Assembly: GCF_035982055.1 (NCBI RefSeq)
Contig: NZ_CP108427.1
Span: 2,604,001-2,668,000 of the forward strand
Length of the DNA stretch: 64,000 bases
From: Streptomyces sp. NBC_01288
Lineage (GTDB): Bacteria > Actinomycetota > Actinomycetes > Streptomycetales > Streptomycetaceae
Direction: 5' to 3'
Within the stretch, counting starts at the first letter, position 1. Every line of letters starts with the position of its first letter. The notes below the pieces were generated by a model that was not told the DNA's origin, ran no database searches, and saw only the letters and a program-made list of their open reading frames with translations. Below are positions 1 through 9,446 of the stretch, piece after piece. The position numbers and the translations under genes are program-made.

Positions 1-247
1 CGGTGAGGTGCGGCCGGTCGGGGTGCGCCTCGACGCGTCCGGGGCCCGTCGGCTCGGGCGTCCGCGACGACGGCGGGGCGACGCCGGCCGACGGCTCCGG
101 CGCGGGCCGGGCCCGGCGCGAGGCGGCTTCGGGCGACCGCCCCTGCGGCGGCACGGACTCGGACGACCGCGAGGACGCGGGCGGCCCGGGAACCCGGGAG
201 GAGCCGGACGGCTGGGACGACTGGGGCGACTGTGCTGACACGGTCAT
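1..247 (-). CDS. N-terminal part of an unidentified Ser/Pro-rich protein (runs off the window)
   Basis: An open minus-strand frame starts at an ATG at 247 and runs without a stop to the window edge, giving 82 residues. It begins MTVSAQSPQSSQPSG and is dominated by Ser, Pro, Arg and Gly, as in the disordered N-terminal tails of many Streptomyces kinases, phosphatases and membrane proteins. No domain is visible, so no function is proposed. The SepF-like gene lies about 100 bases upstream on the same strand. Codon third positions are strongly G/C, which supports real coding. The shadow ORFs on the plus strand are less convincing. Confidence 0.5.
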   Translation of the reverse strand, partial: MTVSAQSPQSSQPSGSSRVPGPPASSRSSESVPPQGRSPEAASRRARPAPEPSAGVAPPSSRTPEPTGPGRVEAHPDRPHLT

Positions 248-345
248 ATCCGGACCGTAGGCCTCCGCCGCCAGGCGAACCGTTCCGCCCTGGAGACCTT
301 CCTACGATCGAGGGACCGCCCCACCGCCCCCGTCACCGGGACGGC

Positions 346-741
346 TCACACGCCCGGGACCCCCGCCCCCTCCATCAGCCCCTGCACCTCGGTCCCCGGC
401 GGGGTGAGCAGGAACACGTTCCGGTCGACGCGGGTCATCCCGCTGGCCAGGCCGAAGACGACGCCCGTGCTGAAGTCCAGCACCCGCCTTGCGACTTCCG
501 TCTCCGCGCCGGTGAGGTCGAGCAGCACCGGGATGCCCGCCATCAGGGTCTCCGCGACCTCGCGGGCGTCCCCGAACACATTCACGCGGAGGACGACGAA
601 GCGGCGGCGCGGCTCGGTCCGGGCCTCGGGTATCGAACGGTGGCCCACGGCGGACGGCCAGGCGTCGCGCCCCCGCAGCGGCACTACCTGGGCGAGCCCT
701 TCCCACTGTTCGTCGGTGACATCGTGGCTGTTCACCGGCAT
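346..741 (-). CDS. SepF-like cell division protein
   Basis: A 131-residue protein whose C-terminal two thirds matches the compact SepF fold. A stretch reading RRFVVLRVNVFGDAREVAE is followed by GIPVLLDLTG, RRVLDFSTGVVFGLASGM and VFLLTPPG, the typical SepF strand/helix order with the conserved DF/GL region. SepF binds FtsZ and tethers it to the membrane in actinobacteria. Streptomyces has extra SepF-like paralogues (SflA, SflB) that influence septation, and this short copy is more likely one of those than the main SepF, which sits in the division cluster. The ATG at 741 is chosen because AGGACGGAGC lies just upstream; a longer frame to 873 lacks this. Confidence 0.8.
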   Translation of the reverse strand: MPVNSHDVTDEQWEGLAQVVPLRGRDAWPSAVGHRSIPEARTEPRRRFVVLRVNVFGDAREVAETLMAGIPVLLDLTGAETEVARRVLDFSTGVVFGLASGMTRVDRNVFLLTPPGTEVQGLMEGAGVPGV

Positions 742-901
742 GCTCCGTCCTGGGTCGCGCTGGCAGTCTGCATCCGGCAATTGTTGCGCACTGTCACCCG
801 TTCGGCCCAACTGCGACACACTCCGCGACAAGATCGGGCCGCATCTCACAGTGGACCCCGGCCGGTTGTGCACCGGGCGTAACCCCTCATGATCGGGCCG
901 C

Positions 902-917
902 GTGACCTCGGCGTAAC
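902..917 (+). promoter_or_regulatory. possible GlnR box upstream of the nitrate reductase gene
   Basis: GTGAC-6 nt-GTAAC lies 24 bases before the start codon of the nitrate reductase gene. It differs at one base from the GlnR half-box pair gTnAC-n6-GaAAC. A further GTAAC is at 879-883. GlnR is the global nitrogen regulator of Streptomyces and is known to control nitrate assimilation genes, so the position is sensible, but the match is short and imperfect. Confidence 0.3.
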
Positions 918-940
918 GGGCAATTCGTACGGTCTACGGC

Positions 941-3900
941 ATGACGAAGCCCCCCACGCGACAGGTACGGACGGTCTGCTCGTACTGCGGTGTGGGCTGC
1001 GGCATGCTGCTCGACGTCGGCGCGGGCCCCGACGGCAGTCCTACGGTCCTCAGGGCGTCCGGCGACAAGGCGCACCCGGCGAACGGCGGCCGGCTCTGCA
1101 CCAAGGGCGCCACCACGGCCGAGATGCTCGCCGCACCGGGCCGGCTGACCGGGGCGCTCGTGCGGGGCGAGCGCGGCGAGGAGTTGGTGCGGGCACCCGT
1201 GGCCGACGCGATCGCGGAGACCGCGCGGCGCCTGCGGCGGATCGTCGACGAGCACGGGCCGGACGCGGTCGCCCTTTATGTCTCCGGGCAGATGAGCCTG
1301 GAGGCGCAGTACTTGGCGAACAAGCTGGCCAAGGGGTTCGTGCGCACGAACCAGATCGAGTCCAACTCCCGGCTGTGCATGGCGAGTGCGGGCGCCGGTT
1401 ACAAGTCGTCGCTGGGCGCGGACGGGCCGCCGGGGTCGTACGAGGACTTCGAGCGGGCGGACGTGTTCCTGGTCATCGGGTCCAACATGGCCGACTGCCA
1501 TCCGATTCTCTTCCTGCGGATGATGGAACGGGTCAAGGCGGGCGCGAAGTTGATCGTCGTCGACCCGCGCCGGACGGCAACGGCGGCGAAGGCGGATCTC
1601 TACCTCCAGATCGCACCGGGCACCGATCTCGCCCTGCTCAACGGCCTGTTGAGGCTGCTGCACGAGAACGGCCACACCGACCCGGAGTTCATCGCCGCGC
1701 ACACCGAGGGCTGGGAGGTGCTGCCCGCCTTCCTAGCCGACTACGCGCCGGACGCCGTCGCCGCCCTCACCGGCCTCGCCGAGGACGACATCCGTACGGC
1801 GGCCCGGCTGATCGGCGAGGCGGGCGAGTGGATGAGCTGCTGGACGATGGGCCTCAACCAGTCCACGCACGGGACTTGGAACACCAACGCCCTGATCAAT
1901 CTTCATCTCGCGACCGGCGCCATCTGCCGCCCCGGCAGCGGCCCGTTCTCCCTCACCGGCCAGCCGAACGCGATGGGCGGCCGCGAAATGGGCTACATGG
2001 GACCGGGGTTGCCGGGCCAGCGGTCCGTACTCGTCGACGCGGAACGGGAGTTCACTGAGGAGGTGTGGGGTCTGCCGCCGGGCTCGATCCGCGCGGACGG
2101 GGTCGGCCGGGGCACGGTCGAGATGTTCCAGAAGATGGCCGACGGCGACATCAAGGCCTGCTGGATCATCTGCACCAACCCGGTCGCCTCGGTCGCCAAC
2201 CGACGCACCGTCATCGAGGGCCTGGAAGCAGCCGAGTTGGTCATCACCCAGGACGTCTTCACCGACACCGAGACCAACTCCTACGCCGACGTCGTCCTCC
2301 CCGGCGCACTGTGGACCGAGTCCGAGGGCGTCCTCGTCAACAGCGAACGCACCCTCACGCTGGCCCGCCCCGTCGTCGCCCCACCCGGCGAGGCGATGCC
2401 CGACTGGCGGATCATCGCGGCCGTCGCCTGCGCGATGGGCTACGAGAAGGGCTTCTCCTACGACAGCGCCGAGCAGGTCTTCGAGGAGATACGGCAGTTC
2501 TGGAACCCGGTGACCGGCTGGGATCTGCGCGGGGTGACGTACGAGCGGCTGCGGTCCACGCCCGTGCAGTGGCCCGCGGCGGCGGAGGACGGGCCGGACC
2601 GCAACCCCATCCGGTACATGGGTGGGGGCGAGCTGCGCTTCCCGACTGCCAGTGGACGAGCCGCCTTTCACGCCCGCCCGCACATGCCCGCCGCCGAACT
2701 GCCCGACGACGACTACCCGTTCGTTCTGAACACCGGGCGGTTGCAGCACCAGTGGCACACGCTGACGAAGACGGGCAAGGTCGCCAAGCTGAACAAGCTG
2801 AACCCCGGGCCGTTCGTGGAGCTGCATCCGCTGGACGCAAGGGAGTTGGGGATCGCCGAGGGCGACTCGGTGGAGGTCGCTTCGCGGCGGGGGCGGGCGG
2901 TGCTGCCGGCTGTGGTGACCGACCGGGTGCGGCCCGGGGGCTGTTTCGCGCCGTTCCACTGGAACGACCTCTTCGGCGAGTATCTGAGCGTCAACGCGGT
3001 GACGAGCGACGCGGTGGATCCGGTGTCGTTCCAGCCGGAGTTCAAGGTGTGCGCGGTGGCGCTGACGAAGGTGGCGAGTGCCCCACCGGCACAGCCGGAG
3101 GTCGTCGTGCCGACCGCCACGACCCCGGTCGGGAATCCCTTCGGACTCGATCCCGCCCCGCCGCCCGTCCTCACCGCACGCGAACGTCTCTACCTGACCG
3201 GCTTCCTCGCGGGCATCGAGTCCGGCACCCCGGGGGTGCCGACGCTACCGCCGGACGCGCCCTTCGGCGCCGAACACGCCTTGTGGGTCAACGGTGTTCT
3301 CGCCGGGATGTATTCGAGGTCCACGGCCGCTCCCGTGCAACTGCCGCGGCCCGGGCGGCAGATCGTCGTCCTCTGGGCCTCACAGACCGGCAACGCCGAG
3401 GAGTTGGCGGCGGCCACCGCCGAACGGCTGGGCTCTGCCGGGCACCGGGCGACCCTGCTCGGCATGGACCAGGCCGACGCCGGCACGCTCCCCGCCGACG
3501 CCGATCTCCTCTTCATCACCAGCACCTTCGGCGACGGCGACGCCCCCGACAACGGCTCCGGCTTCTGGGACACGCTCGCCGGTGAACAGGCGCCACGGCT
3601 GGACGGAGTGCGGTTCGCGGTGCTCGCCCTGGGCGACTCGTCGTACGACGACTTCTGCGGGCACGGGCGCCGACTGGACGCGCGGCTCGACGAGTTGGGC
3701 GGGGTGCGGCTGGCCCCGCGCACGGACTGCGAGCCGGACTTCGAGCCGTCGGCGGACGCGTGGCTGGGGCAGGTCATCACGGCACTCGGCACCGACACAG
3801 AAGCCCCGGCATCACCGCCCCGGGTGACCAAGCCCGCCCCCGCCGCCGCCCGGCTCGTCGGCAATCGCCTGCTCAGCCTCCCCGGCGCGGGCAAGGAGGT

Positions 3901-4963
3901 CCGCCGCTTCACCTTCGACACCAGCGGTACCGACCTCACGTACGAGACCGGTGACGCACTCGGTGTCCGCCCGGTCAACTCCCCCTCCCTGGTGGATGAA
4001 TGGCTCACCGCCACCGGCACCGATGCCTCAACGGTCGTAGAACTGGAAGGTCTTGGAGAGCTTCCCTTCGCCGAGGCGCTGCATCGGCAGTTGGACATCA
4101 CCCGTGTCACCCCGGACCTGCTGCGCTTCGTGGCCGAACGGGCGCGGGACGACCGGGAGTTGCGCAGGCTGCTGCGACCTGACAACAAGGACGGGCTGGC
4201 GCAGTGGAGTTGGGGGCGGCAGGCGGTGGATGTGCTGGCCGAGTTTCCGGTGAAGGCGGGGGCCGAGGAGTGGGCCGGGGTGCTCAAGAGGCTTCAGCCG
4301 CGGCTGTATTCGATCTCGTCCAGTCCACTCGTCGACCCGCACAGCGTCTCGCTGACGGTGTCGGTGGTGCGGTACGAGGGGCTCAACGGGCGTCCGCGCG
4401 GCGGGGTTTGTTCGCCGTTCCTCGCCGATGCCGACGCCGGCGCCGGCGCCGAGGCGGGGACCGAGGTCCCGGTGTTCGTGCAGCGCTCGCCGCACTTCCG
4501 GCCGCCCGCCGATCCGGCGACGCCGATGGTGATGGTCGGGCCCGGTACCGGTGTCGCGCCGTTCGTCGGGTTTCTTCAGGAGCGGCGCGCGCTCGGGCAT
4601 CCCGCGCCGAACTGGCTGTTCTTCGGGGAGCAGCATCGTGCGACGGACTTCTACTACGAGGAGGAGCTGACGGAGTTGTTGGGCGAGGGCTCGCTCGCCC
4701 GACTCGACACGGCGTTCTCCCGGGACCAGCGGGCGAAGGTGTATGTGCAGGACCGGATGCGGGAACACGGGCCGGAGTTGTGGCACTGGTTGCAGGACGG
4801 GGCCCACTTCTATGTGTGCGGGGACGCCTCGCGGATGGCGAAGGACGTGGATCGCGCACTGCGTGACATCGCGGTCGCGCACGGCGGACTGGACGAGGGC
4901 GAGGCGGCCTTGTACGTGAAGCAACTGGCGGCGGCGAAGCGGTATGTGCGCGATGTTTACTGA
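941..4963 (+). CDS. assimilatory nitrate reductase fused to a sulfite-reductase-type flavoprotein
   Basis: A 1340-residue single-chain enzyme. Residues 13-53 hold a 4Fe-4S motif (C13, C16, C20, C53), followed by a molybdopterin oxidoreductase domain to about residue 710. The SRLCMASA segment near residue 146 probably supplies the Mo-ligating Cys. After a linker, a flavodoxin-like FMN domain starts near residue 806 ([14 protein letters not shown]). A CysJ-like FAD/NADPH module follows, with RLYSISSSP for [12 protein letters not shown] for NADP and [14 protein letters not shown] near the end. The protein should therefore take electrons from NADPH through FAD and FMN to the Fe-S/Mo centre and reduce nitrate to nitrite in the cytoplasm without a separate reductase subunit. 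The gene is monocistronic here. The start has no strong Shine-Dalgarno sequence, but the next Met would remove part of the cluster motif. Confidence 0.9.
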   Translation: MTKPPTRQVRTVCSYCGVGCGMLLDVGAGPDGSPTVLRASGDKAHPANGGRLCTKGATTAEMLAAPGRLTGALVRGERGEELVRAPVADAIAETARRLRRIVDEHGPDAVALYVSGQMSLEAQYLANKLAKGFVRTNQIESNSRLCMASAGAGYKSSLGADGPPGSYEDFERADVFLVIGSNMADCHPILFLRMMERVKAGAKLIVVDPRRTATAAKADLYLQIAPGTDLALLNGLLRLLHENGHTDPEFIAAHTEGWEVLPAFLADYAPDAVAALTGLAEDDIRTAARLIGEAGEWMSCWTMGLNQSTHGTWNTNALINLHLATGAICRPGSGPFSLTGQPNAMGGREMGYMGPGLPGQRSVLVDAEREFTEEVWGLPPGSIRADGVGRGTVEMFQKMADGDIKACWIICTNPVASVANRRTVIEGLEAAELVITQDVFTDTETNSYADVVLPGALWTESEGVLVNSERTLTLARPVVAPPGEAMPDWRIIAAVACAMGYEKGFSYDSAEQVFEEIRQFWNPVTGWDLRGVTYERLRSTPVQWPAAAEDGPDRNPIRYMGGGELRFPTASGRAAFHARPHMPAAELPDDDYPFVLNTGRLQHQWHTLTKTGKVAKLNKLNPGPFVELHPLDARELGIAEGDSVEVASRRGRAVLPAVVTDRVRPGGCFAPFHWNDLFGEYLSVNAVTSDAVDPVSFQPEFKVCAVALTKVASAPPAQPEVVVPTATTPVGNPFGLDPAPPPVLTARERLYLTGFLAGIESGTPGVPTLPPDAPFGAEHALWVNGVLAGMYSRSTAAPVQLPRPGRQIVVLWASQTGNAEELAAATAERLGSAGHRATLLGMDQADAGTLPADADLLFITSTFGDGDAPDNGSGFWDTLAGEQAPRLDGVRFAVLALGDSSYDDFCGHGRRLDARLDELGGVRLAPRTDCEPDFEPSADAWLGQVITALGTDTEAPASPPRVTKPAPAAARLVGNRLLSLPGAGKEVRRFTFDTSGTDLTYETGDALGVRPVNSPSLVDEWLTATGTDASTVVELEGLGELPFAEALHRQLDITRVTPDLLRFVAERARDDRELRRLLRPDNKDGLAQWSWGRQAVDVLAEFPVKAGAEEWAGVLKRLQPRLYSISSSPLVDPHSVSLTVSVVRYEGLNGRPRGGVCSPFLADADAGAGAEAGTEVPVFVQRSPHFRPPADPATPMVMVGPGTGVAPFVGFLQERRALGHPAPNWLFFGEQHRATDFYYEEELTELLGEGSLARLDTAFSRDQRAKVYVQDRMREHGPELWHWLQDGAHFYVCGDASRMAKDVDRALRDIAVAHGGLDEGEAALYVKQLAAAKRYVRDVY

Positions 4964-5107
4964 ATGAACTGATGGCCACGGCGAGTTGAACAACGCCGTT
5001 CGAGTTTGCCCCATTTAGGCCACAACGAGGCCTTCTTACCCATCTCACACCGGAATCTTCTCGATTGCCGACACCTCGCTCACCAGGCGGGATTAGCGTC
5101 CCGTGTC

Positions 5108-6838
5108 GTGCACTTGGCAGAAACACAACAGGTGACACCCGGTCGGCGGACACAGTCGGCGGTGTCCGCCCCGGAACCTCCCGCGCAGTGGCACCGCATC
5201 CTCACCCTGCTCGCCGACATCAGTCTGTTCATCGGCGTCCGCCCGGTGTGGACGGAGGCCGCGAGCCACCGGCTCGTCGTGGCGGCGGTCGTCTGCCTCT
5301 GCTACGCCTCGATCCTGGTGTGCGGGGTGCTCGCCCTGGTGGTCCGCCGGACGCGGTCGCTGGCCCGGATCGATCTCGCCGTCCTGGTGACCGCCGTCCT
5401 GCTGGCGCTGTCCGCGTGGTCGGTGTTCCACACCGGCGGCGACGAGGCGGTCCTCACCACCCAGGCCGCCAAGGAACTGGTCGCCGGCCACCCGATCTAC
5501 GGCCGGCCCTGGCCCTGGCTGTTCCACCCCAGCCAGGGCGTCGCCCTCACCCCGACGGTGACCGGCGGCTACGACTACACCTACGGCTATCCCCCGCTGG
5601 AGACGCTGCTGACGGCGCCCCTGCTGTGGATCGGCCACGGGGGCGCCCCCGCGACGGCCGTCGCGACCGGCGCGCTGATCGCGGCCGCGGTCCTCATGTG
5701 GCGACTGCTGCCCACGCAGTGGCGGTCGGCGGCCACCATGGCGTGCCTCGGCCTCGGCCTGCTGCCGACCTACGGCCGTCAGGGCTATCCCGCCGTGCTC
5801 GCCCTGGCGTTGCTGGTGCCGGTGGTGATCCGCTGGCCCCGGATCGGCAGGGGCGGCCGGCTCGGCCCGGCCGGGATCGCCCAGGCCGCGTGCCTGGGGG
5901 CGGCCTGCGCGGCGCAGCAACTCCCCTGGTTCCTCACGCCGTTCCTGCTCGCCGGGATCTACGCGGTGCGGCGCGGTGAACTGGGCGCCCGGCAGGCCGC
6001 GTCGGTGCTGCTGCGGATCGTCGGGGTCGCCGTCACCGTGTGGCTGCTGATCAACACGTACTTCATCGTGCACGAGCCGAGCACCTGGCTGCGCGGCATC
6101 GCGCTGCCGTTGACACAGGGCGCGGTGGTGCACGGTCAGGGCCTGGTGGACATCTCGCTGTACTTCACGAACGGCAGCGACCGGCTCGACTGGTACTCCC
6201 ACGCGAGCATGCTGCTGGCGGCGGGTCTGCTCGCCGTGTTCGTGCTGTTCGTACGGCGGTTGGGTCCTGCGGCGACCGTGCTGCCCTGGTGCGCCTTCTA
6301 TCTGGCGACGCGTTCGCAGGACGGCTACTACCTGCTGATGACGCCGCTGTGGCTGGCCTCGGCCGTGACGGCGCCGATCGCCGAGTTCCGTGCCGCGTGG
6401 CAGCCGCGCCCCCGGCTACTGTCCGGCCCGCACCGCCGGCAGGCCCGGGTCGCGGCGGCCGTGCTGCTGGTCACGCCCGCGCTGGCGAGTGCGGCCGTGG
6501 CGGCGACGGGGGCACCGCCGATGACCATGAAACTCGCGGGAGTTCGGCGCGCGGTGCCCACTGTCGTGACCCGGCTGACGGTCCAGGTGACCAACTCGTC
6601 CGGTACCGCCCTCACCCCCCACTACACGCTCACCACGGGCCAGGGCATGAGCAGGTACTGGTCCCAGGTGGGCGGCCCGGCGACGCTGCCCGCGCACAGC
6701 ACGGAGACCATCGAACTCCGGCCGCCCGACGGGACGTTCACCCTGCCGCACAAGAAGGTCCGTATCCGGGTGCGTGCCTTCACCGCCACCCCGCAGACGC
6801 TGTCCAGCTCGGACATCCAGCTGCGGCCCAAGGACTGA
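5108..6838 (+). CDS. polytopic membrane protein, glycosyltransferase-C-like
   Basis: A protein of about 576 residues with roughly ten hydrophobic segments, beginning near RLVVAAVVCLCYASILVCG. The loop after the second segment contains HTGGDEAVLTTQAAKELVAG and YTYGYPPLET. This layout resembles polyprenyl-phosphate-sugar-dependent GT-C mannosyltransferases (DUF2029-like), whose catalytic Asp sits in the first extracytoplasmic loop. The last 100 residues form a Thr/Ser-rich, beta-strand-like domain that would lie outside the membrane. The start is uncertain. The frame is open from an ATG at 5006, but that has no ribosome site. GTG codons at 5108 and 5132 are more typical, and I use 5108. Function is inferred from topology only. 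Confidence 0.7.
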   Translation: MHLAETQQVTPGRRTQSAVSAPEPPAQWHRILTLLADISLFIGVRPVWTEAASHRLVVAAVVCLCYASILVCGVLALVVRRTRSLARIDLAVLVTAVLLALSAWSVFHTGGDEAVLTTQAAKELVAGHPIYGRPWPWLFHPSQGVALTPTVTGGYDYTYGYPPLETLLTAPLLWIGHGGAPATAVATGALIAAAVLMWRLLPTQWRSAATMACLGLGLLPTYGRQGYPAVLALALLVPVVIRWPRIGRGGRLGPAGIAQAACLGAACAAQQLPWFLTPFLLAGIYAVRRGELGARQAASVLLRIVGVAVTVWLLINTYFIVHEPSTWLRGIALPLTQGAVVHGQGLVDISLYFTNGSDRLDWYSHASMLLAAGLLAVFVLFVRRLGPAATVLPWCAFYLATRSQDGYYLLMTPLWLASAVTAPIAEFRAAWQPRPRLLSGPHRRQARVAAAVLLVTPALASAAVAATGAPPMTMKLAGVRRAVPTVVTRLTVQVTNSSGTALTPHYTLTTGQGMSRYWSQVGGPATLPAHSTETIELRPPDGTFTLPHKKVRIRVRAFTATPQTLSSSDIQLRPKD

Positions 6839-6858
6839 CCGTCTGCTTGACGGTCCGT
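6835..6858. terminator. bidirectional hairpin between convergent genes
   Basis: GACCGTC (6837-6843), loop TGCTT, GACGGTC (6849-6855) form a perfect 7-bp stem in the gap between the membrane protein stop codon and the yceI-like stop codon. It is placed to end transcription from both sides. There is no strong T tract, which is usual for high-GC actinobacteria. Confidence 0.5.
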
Positions 6859-7373
6859 CAGGCGGCCGTACGCACGAAGCGGAGCGTGGTGGTGACGGTG
6901 GTCAGGCCGCGCAGCATGCCCAGTTGGTTCCAGCCCAGGCCGAACTGGTCGCGGTCCACGGTGAATTCCGCGTCCAGTGTGAGCGCCTCGCCGGTCGTGT
7001 CCTTGAGGCGGGCCGTGAAGGTCTGCGGGCGGCTGATGCCGTGGACGGTCAGCTGACCGACGACGTGCACGGTGTCGCCGTCACGCAGTTCCGCGCTGCG
7101 CACCGCGAAGGTGATCTCCGGGAACTTGTCGGTGTCGAACAGGTCGGCGGACCGCAGATGCTTGTCGCGCTTGGCGTTCTTGGTGTCCAGGGAGGCGGCG
7201 TCCAGGGTCAGCGTGCCGATCGCGGAGCCGTCGCCCTGGACCTCGCCCCGACCGCTGACGGTGCCGAAGACGCCCTTCACATTGACCAGGCCCCACATCG
7301 TCCTGTGGCTGATGCCCACGGTGGAGGCGGCCTGGTCGAGCTGCCACACCCCGGTCTCGACGGCGACGGTCAT
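6858..7373 (-). CDS. YceI-family lipid-binding protein
   Basis: A 171-residue protein with the YceI lipocalin-like pattern: WQLDQAASTVGISHRTMWGLVNVKGVF at the start, then DTKNAKRDKHLRSADLFDTDKFPEITF, then LTVHGISRPQTF. YceI proteins form a long beta barrel that binds polyisoprenoid-like lipids. Many are secreted, but no signal peptide is seen here, so this one is probably cytoplasmic. The ATG at 7373 is chosen because GGGAGAG lies 5 bases upstream; the alternative at 7385 has none. It is divergent from a MarR gene, and three copies of a palindrome sit in the shared promoter, so it is the likely target of that regulator. Confidence 0.88.
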   Translation of the reverse strand: MTVAVETGVWQLDQAASTVGISHRTMWGLVNVKGVFGTVSGRGEVQGDGSAIGTLTLDAASLDTKNAKRDKHLRSADLFDTDKFPEITFAVRSAELRDGDTVHVVGQLTVHGISRPQTFTARLKDTTGEALTLDAEFTVDRDQFGLGWNQLGMLRGLTTVTTTLRFVRTAA

Positions 7374-7397
7374 GATCTCTCCCACTGGTTCCGGTAG

Positions 7398-7475
7398 TCC
7401 AAATTTGAATGAGCCTTACGAGCCTCAAGCTAGCCCATTATCCAAATCTGGACAACCACCTACTCCAAAATTGGA
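7398..7475. promoter_or_regulatory. three-copy palindromic operator between yceI-like and marR-like genes
   Basis: Three related 12-bp palindromes occur: TCCAAATTTGAA at 7398-7409, TCCAAATCTGGA at 7441-7452 and TCCAAAATTGGA at 7464-7475. They share TCCAA-N2-TTGGA symmetry and stand out as AT-rich in a GC-rich genome. The two nearest the marR start are 23 bp apart, about two helical turns. This is the expected arrangement for a MarR dimer controlling both its own gene and the divergent yceI-like gene. Confidence 0.75.
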
Positions 7476-7495
7476 CAACAGGTAGACTCGACACC

Positions 7496-7987
7496 ATGGC
7501 CGACCCCGCTGAGCACCCTGCCGACCAGCCCCAATGCCCCTCCATGCGGGGCGACGGGCTGCTCCCGCCCGAGCTGCGCGCCTGGATGCTGCTGCTGGCG
7601 GCGACGGGTGCGGTGGAGCAGGAGCTGCGCTCGGTCGTGAAGGGGAACCTCGACGTCTCGCACGACGAGTTCCTGGTGCTGTGCCTGCTGGCCGAGCAGC
7701 CCAAGGAGGGCCTGCGGATGACCCGGATCGCGGAGCTGCTGGGCCGGCCCAAGACCCGGCTGACCTATCAGATCGCCTGCCTCCAGCACGCGGGCCTGGT
7801 CACCCGCAAGTCCGTCTGCGGCGACAAGCGCGGCATCGAGGTCGCCCTCACCGACAAGGCGACCCAACTCCTGCGCGAGGCCTCCGAGTCACTCGCCGAG
7901 ACGGTCAGGCGCGGGCTCACCCAGTTCGTGGGGCGCGAGCAACGGGAGGCGCTGAACGCGCTGTTCCCGGATCGCGCCGCCAACTGA
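7496..7987 (+). CDS. MarR-family transcriptional regulator
   Basis: A 163-residue winged-helix protein. The DNA-binding region includes LSHDEFLVLCLLAEQP-like sequence, then RMTRIAELLGRPKTRLTYQIACLQHAGLVTRKSVCGDKRGIEVALTD, the normal MarR recognition helix and wing. The ATG at 7496 is used; the longer frame from 7409 would overlap the operator copies and has no support. The regulator probably represses itself and the divergent yceI-like gene through the TCCAA palindromes. The two Cys residues in the C-terminal half of the domain could allow redox sensing, but this is inference. Confidence 0.85.
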   Translation: MADPAEHPADQPQCPSMRGDGLLPPELRAWMLLLAATGAVEQELRSVVKGNLDVSHDEFLVLCLLAEQPKEGLRMTRIAELLGRPKTRLTYQIACLQHAGLVTRKSVCGDKRGIEVALTDKATQLLREASESLAETVRRGLTQFVGREQREALNALFPDRAAN

Positions 7988-7994
7988 CACCGCT

Positions 7995-8594
7995 CTAAAG
8001 GGCGTTGGGGGCACCACCGTCCGCCAGCAGGTCCAGGAGTGTCGCCCGGGCCCGCGCCACCCTCGAACGGACCGTCCCCACAGGGCAGTTGCCGATTTCC
8101 GCCGCCTCCTCGTAGGGCAGGCCCAGGAGTTGGGTGAGAAGGAACGCCTCGCGGCGTTCGTCCGGCAGGACGGCGAGGAGGTCGAGGAGCGCCACCCCGT
8201 CGTCGAAGCCCGGAAGGCCCCGGGGTTGGGCCAGTTCCACGGCCAGTTGCCAGTCCTGGACGTCGGACAGGCGGGGGCGGACGGCGGCGCGGCGGTAGCT
8301 GTCGATCACCGCGCGGCGGGCGATGGACAGCAGCCAGGTACGGGCCGAGGAGCGGCCCTCGAAACGGTGCAGGCTGCCGAGCGCCCGGAGGAACGTGTCC
8401 TGCGCGAGGTCGTCGACCGCCTGCGGGTCGGCGCAGAGGTGGGAGACGTAGCGCAGGACGTCACGGTGCAGGGCGCGTACGAGGTGGTCGACGGCGACGG
8501 AGTCGCCGTGGCGGGCGGCGAGCGCCCAGTTGGTCAGTGACTCGTCGCTCGACTCCGTCACGTCGGGCGATGCGGGCAGGGTAGGAGTGCTCAC
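7995..8594 (-). CDS. ECF-type RNA polymerase sigma factor (SigC-like)
   Basis: A 199-residue sigma-70 family protein with region 2 (VDDLAQDTFLRALGSLHRFEG, RTWLLSIARRAVIDSYRR) and region 4 (LPDERREAFLLTQLLGLPYEEAAEIGNCPVGTVRSRVARAR). It directs RNA polymerase to a specific promoter set. The GTG at 8594 is preceded by AAGGACC at good spacing. A 312-residue frame upstream of it is low-complexity and not likely translated. A Met/His-rich membrane protein gene lies 122 bases upstream on the same strand. In mycobacteria, SigC-type factors have been tied to copper acquisition, so the pairing may be functional. No classical anti-sigma (zinc-binding HxxxCxxC) gene is adjacent. Confidence 0.85.
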   Translation of the reverse strand: MSTPTLPASPDVTESSDESLTNWALAARHGDSVAVDHLVRALHRDVLRYVSHLCADPQAVDDLAQDTFLRALGSLHRFEGRSSARTWLLSIARRAVIDSYRRAAVRPRLSDVQDWQLAVELAQPRGLPGFDDGVALLDLLAVLPDERREAFLLTQLLGLPYEEAAEIGNCPVGTVRSRVARARATLLDLLADGGAPNAL

Positions 8595-8716
8595 CTGAGG
8601 TCCTTCTCGGTCACCGTGAAAGGGGATCGGCCGTCCCGCGCCGCCCGGAAGAGGCGTGGCGCGGGGTACGGCCCAGGCCCGAGGCGCGGAGGCGCGGCCC
8701 GGGGTGCCGGCTGTCG

Positions 8717-9352
8717 TCAGGCGACAGCGGTCGCCGGGGGCGGACCCCGAGAGGTGATCGCGTGGACGAGAAGGAGAAGCCGCGGCGCCCGCTCGGAACG
8801 GGGGCGGCGCCGACGCAGACGCGGGCGATGCGGTGGGACGGGGAGCGCGAGCAGCAGTCGTAGCGGAGCGATCAGTCGTCCGGCTACGGCCCGCAGGACG
8901 CGGAACGCGGCGCGCTCGCCGTGGGCCAGCCACAGGCCGCAGAGCAGGGCGGCGAGGAGGTGGGCGGTGAGCATCCCGGGCGAGGCGGTGCCGGTGGTGG
9001 TGGCCGACATATGGCCCATGTCCATGGAGTCCGTTGCGCTCATGTGCATGGAGCCCATGTCGGCCGACCCCATGTCCATGGACACCGGGTGTCCTGTCGC
9101 GGGCTCCGCGAAGGAGAACGCCGAGTGGAGGGCGGCCTGGGTGGCGACCACGAGGGTCACGATCAGCGGGAGGCCGCGTTCACGGCCCGCCAGGGACCAG
9201 CCGGCCGCGCCGGTCGCGGCCAGGCCGGTGGCCAGTGCCCAGGCCGGTACGTGGTGGCCGGACATCAGGACGTGGGCCAGGGCGGCGAGCACCACACAGA
9301 CGGCCGCGAACATCGCGGCCCGTACCGTGCGCGCACACCACCCTGCCGTCAT
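8717..9352 (-). CDS. membrane protein with Met/His-rich loop, possibly copper related
   Basis: A 211-residue protein with about five hydrophobic helices: MFAAVCVVLAALAHVLMSG, WALATGLAATGAAG, LPLIVTLVVATQAALHSAF, LTAHLLAALLCGLWLAHG and a last one near LRLLLALPVP. Between helices three and four is a loop reading SMDMGSADMGSMHMSATDSMDMG, very rich in Met, His and Asp. Such clusters bind Cu(I)/Cu(II) in copper chaperones and transporters. It starts at an ATG with GAGG just upstream. It is followed by the ECF sigma gene on the same strand, suggesting a two-gene unit. The basic C-terminal tail looks disordered. The copper role is inferred from composition. Confidence 0.65.
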   Translation of the reverse strand: MTAGWCARTVRAAMFAAVCVVLAALAHVLMSGHHVPAWALATGLAATGAAGWSLAGRERGLPLIVTLVVATQAALHSAFSFAEPATGHPVSMDMGSADMGSMHMSATDSMDMGHMSATTTGTASPGMLTAHLLAALLCGLWLAHGERAAFRVLRAVAGRLIAPLRLLLALPVPPHRPRLRRRRPRSERAPRLLLLVHAITSRGPPPATAVA

Positions 9353-9446
9353 GGCGCCTCATCCTGGCATCCGAACCTGGGTCTCAGCCGTGGGTACGGT
9401 ATTTCCCGGCTCGGTGCTCAGTGGTGTTGGTCGCGGCGGGCCGTTC

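Noticed and set aside
7995..8933. A 312-codon form of the ECF sigma factor
   Set aside because: The extra 113 residues are low-complexity, overlap the membrane protein gene and lack a ribosome site.
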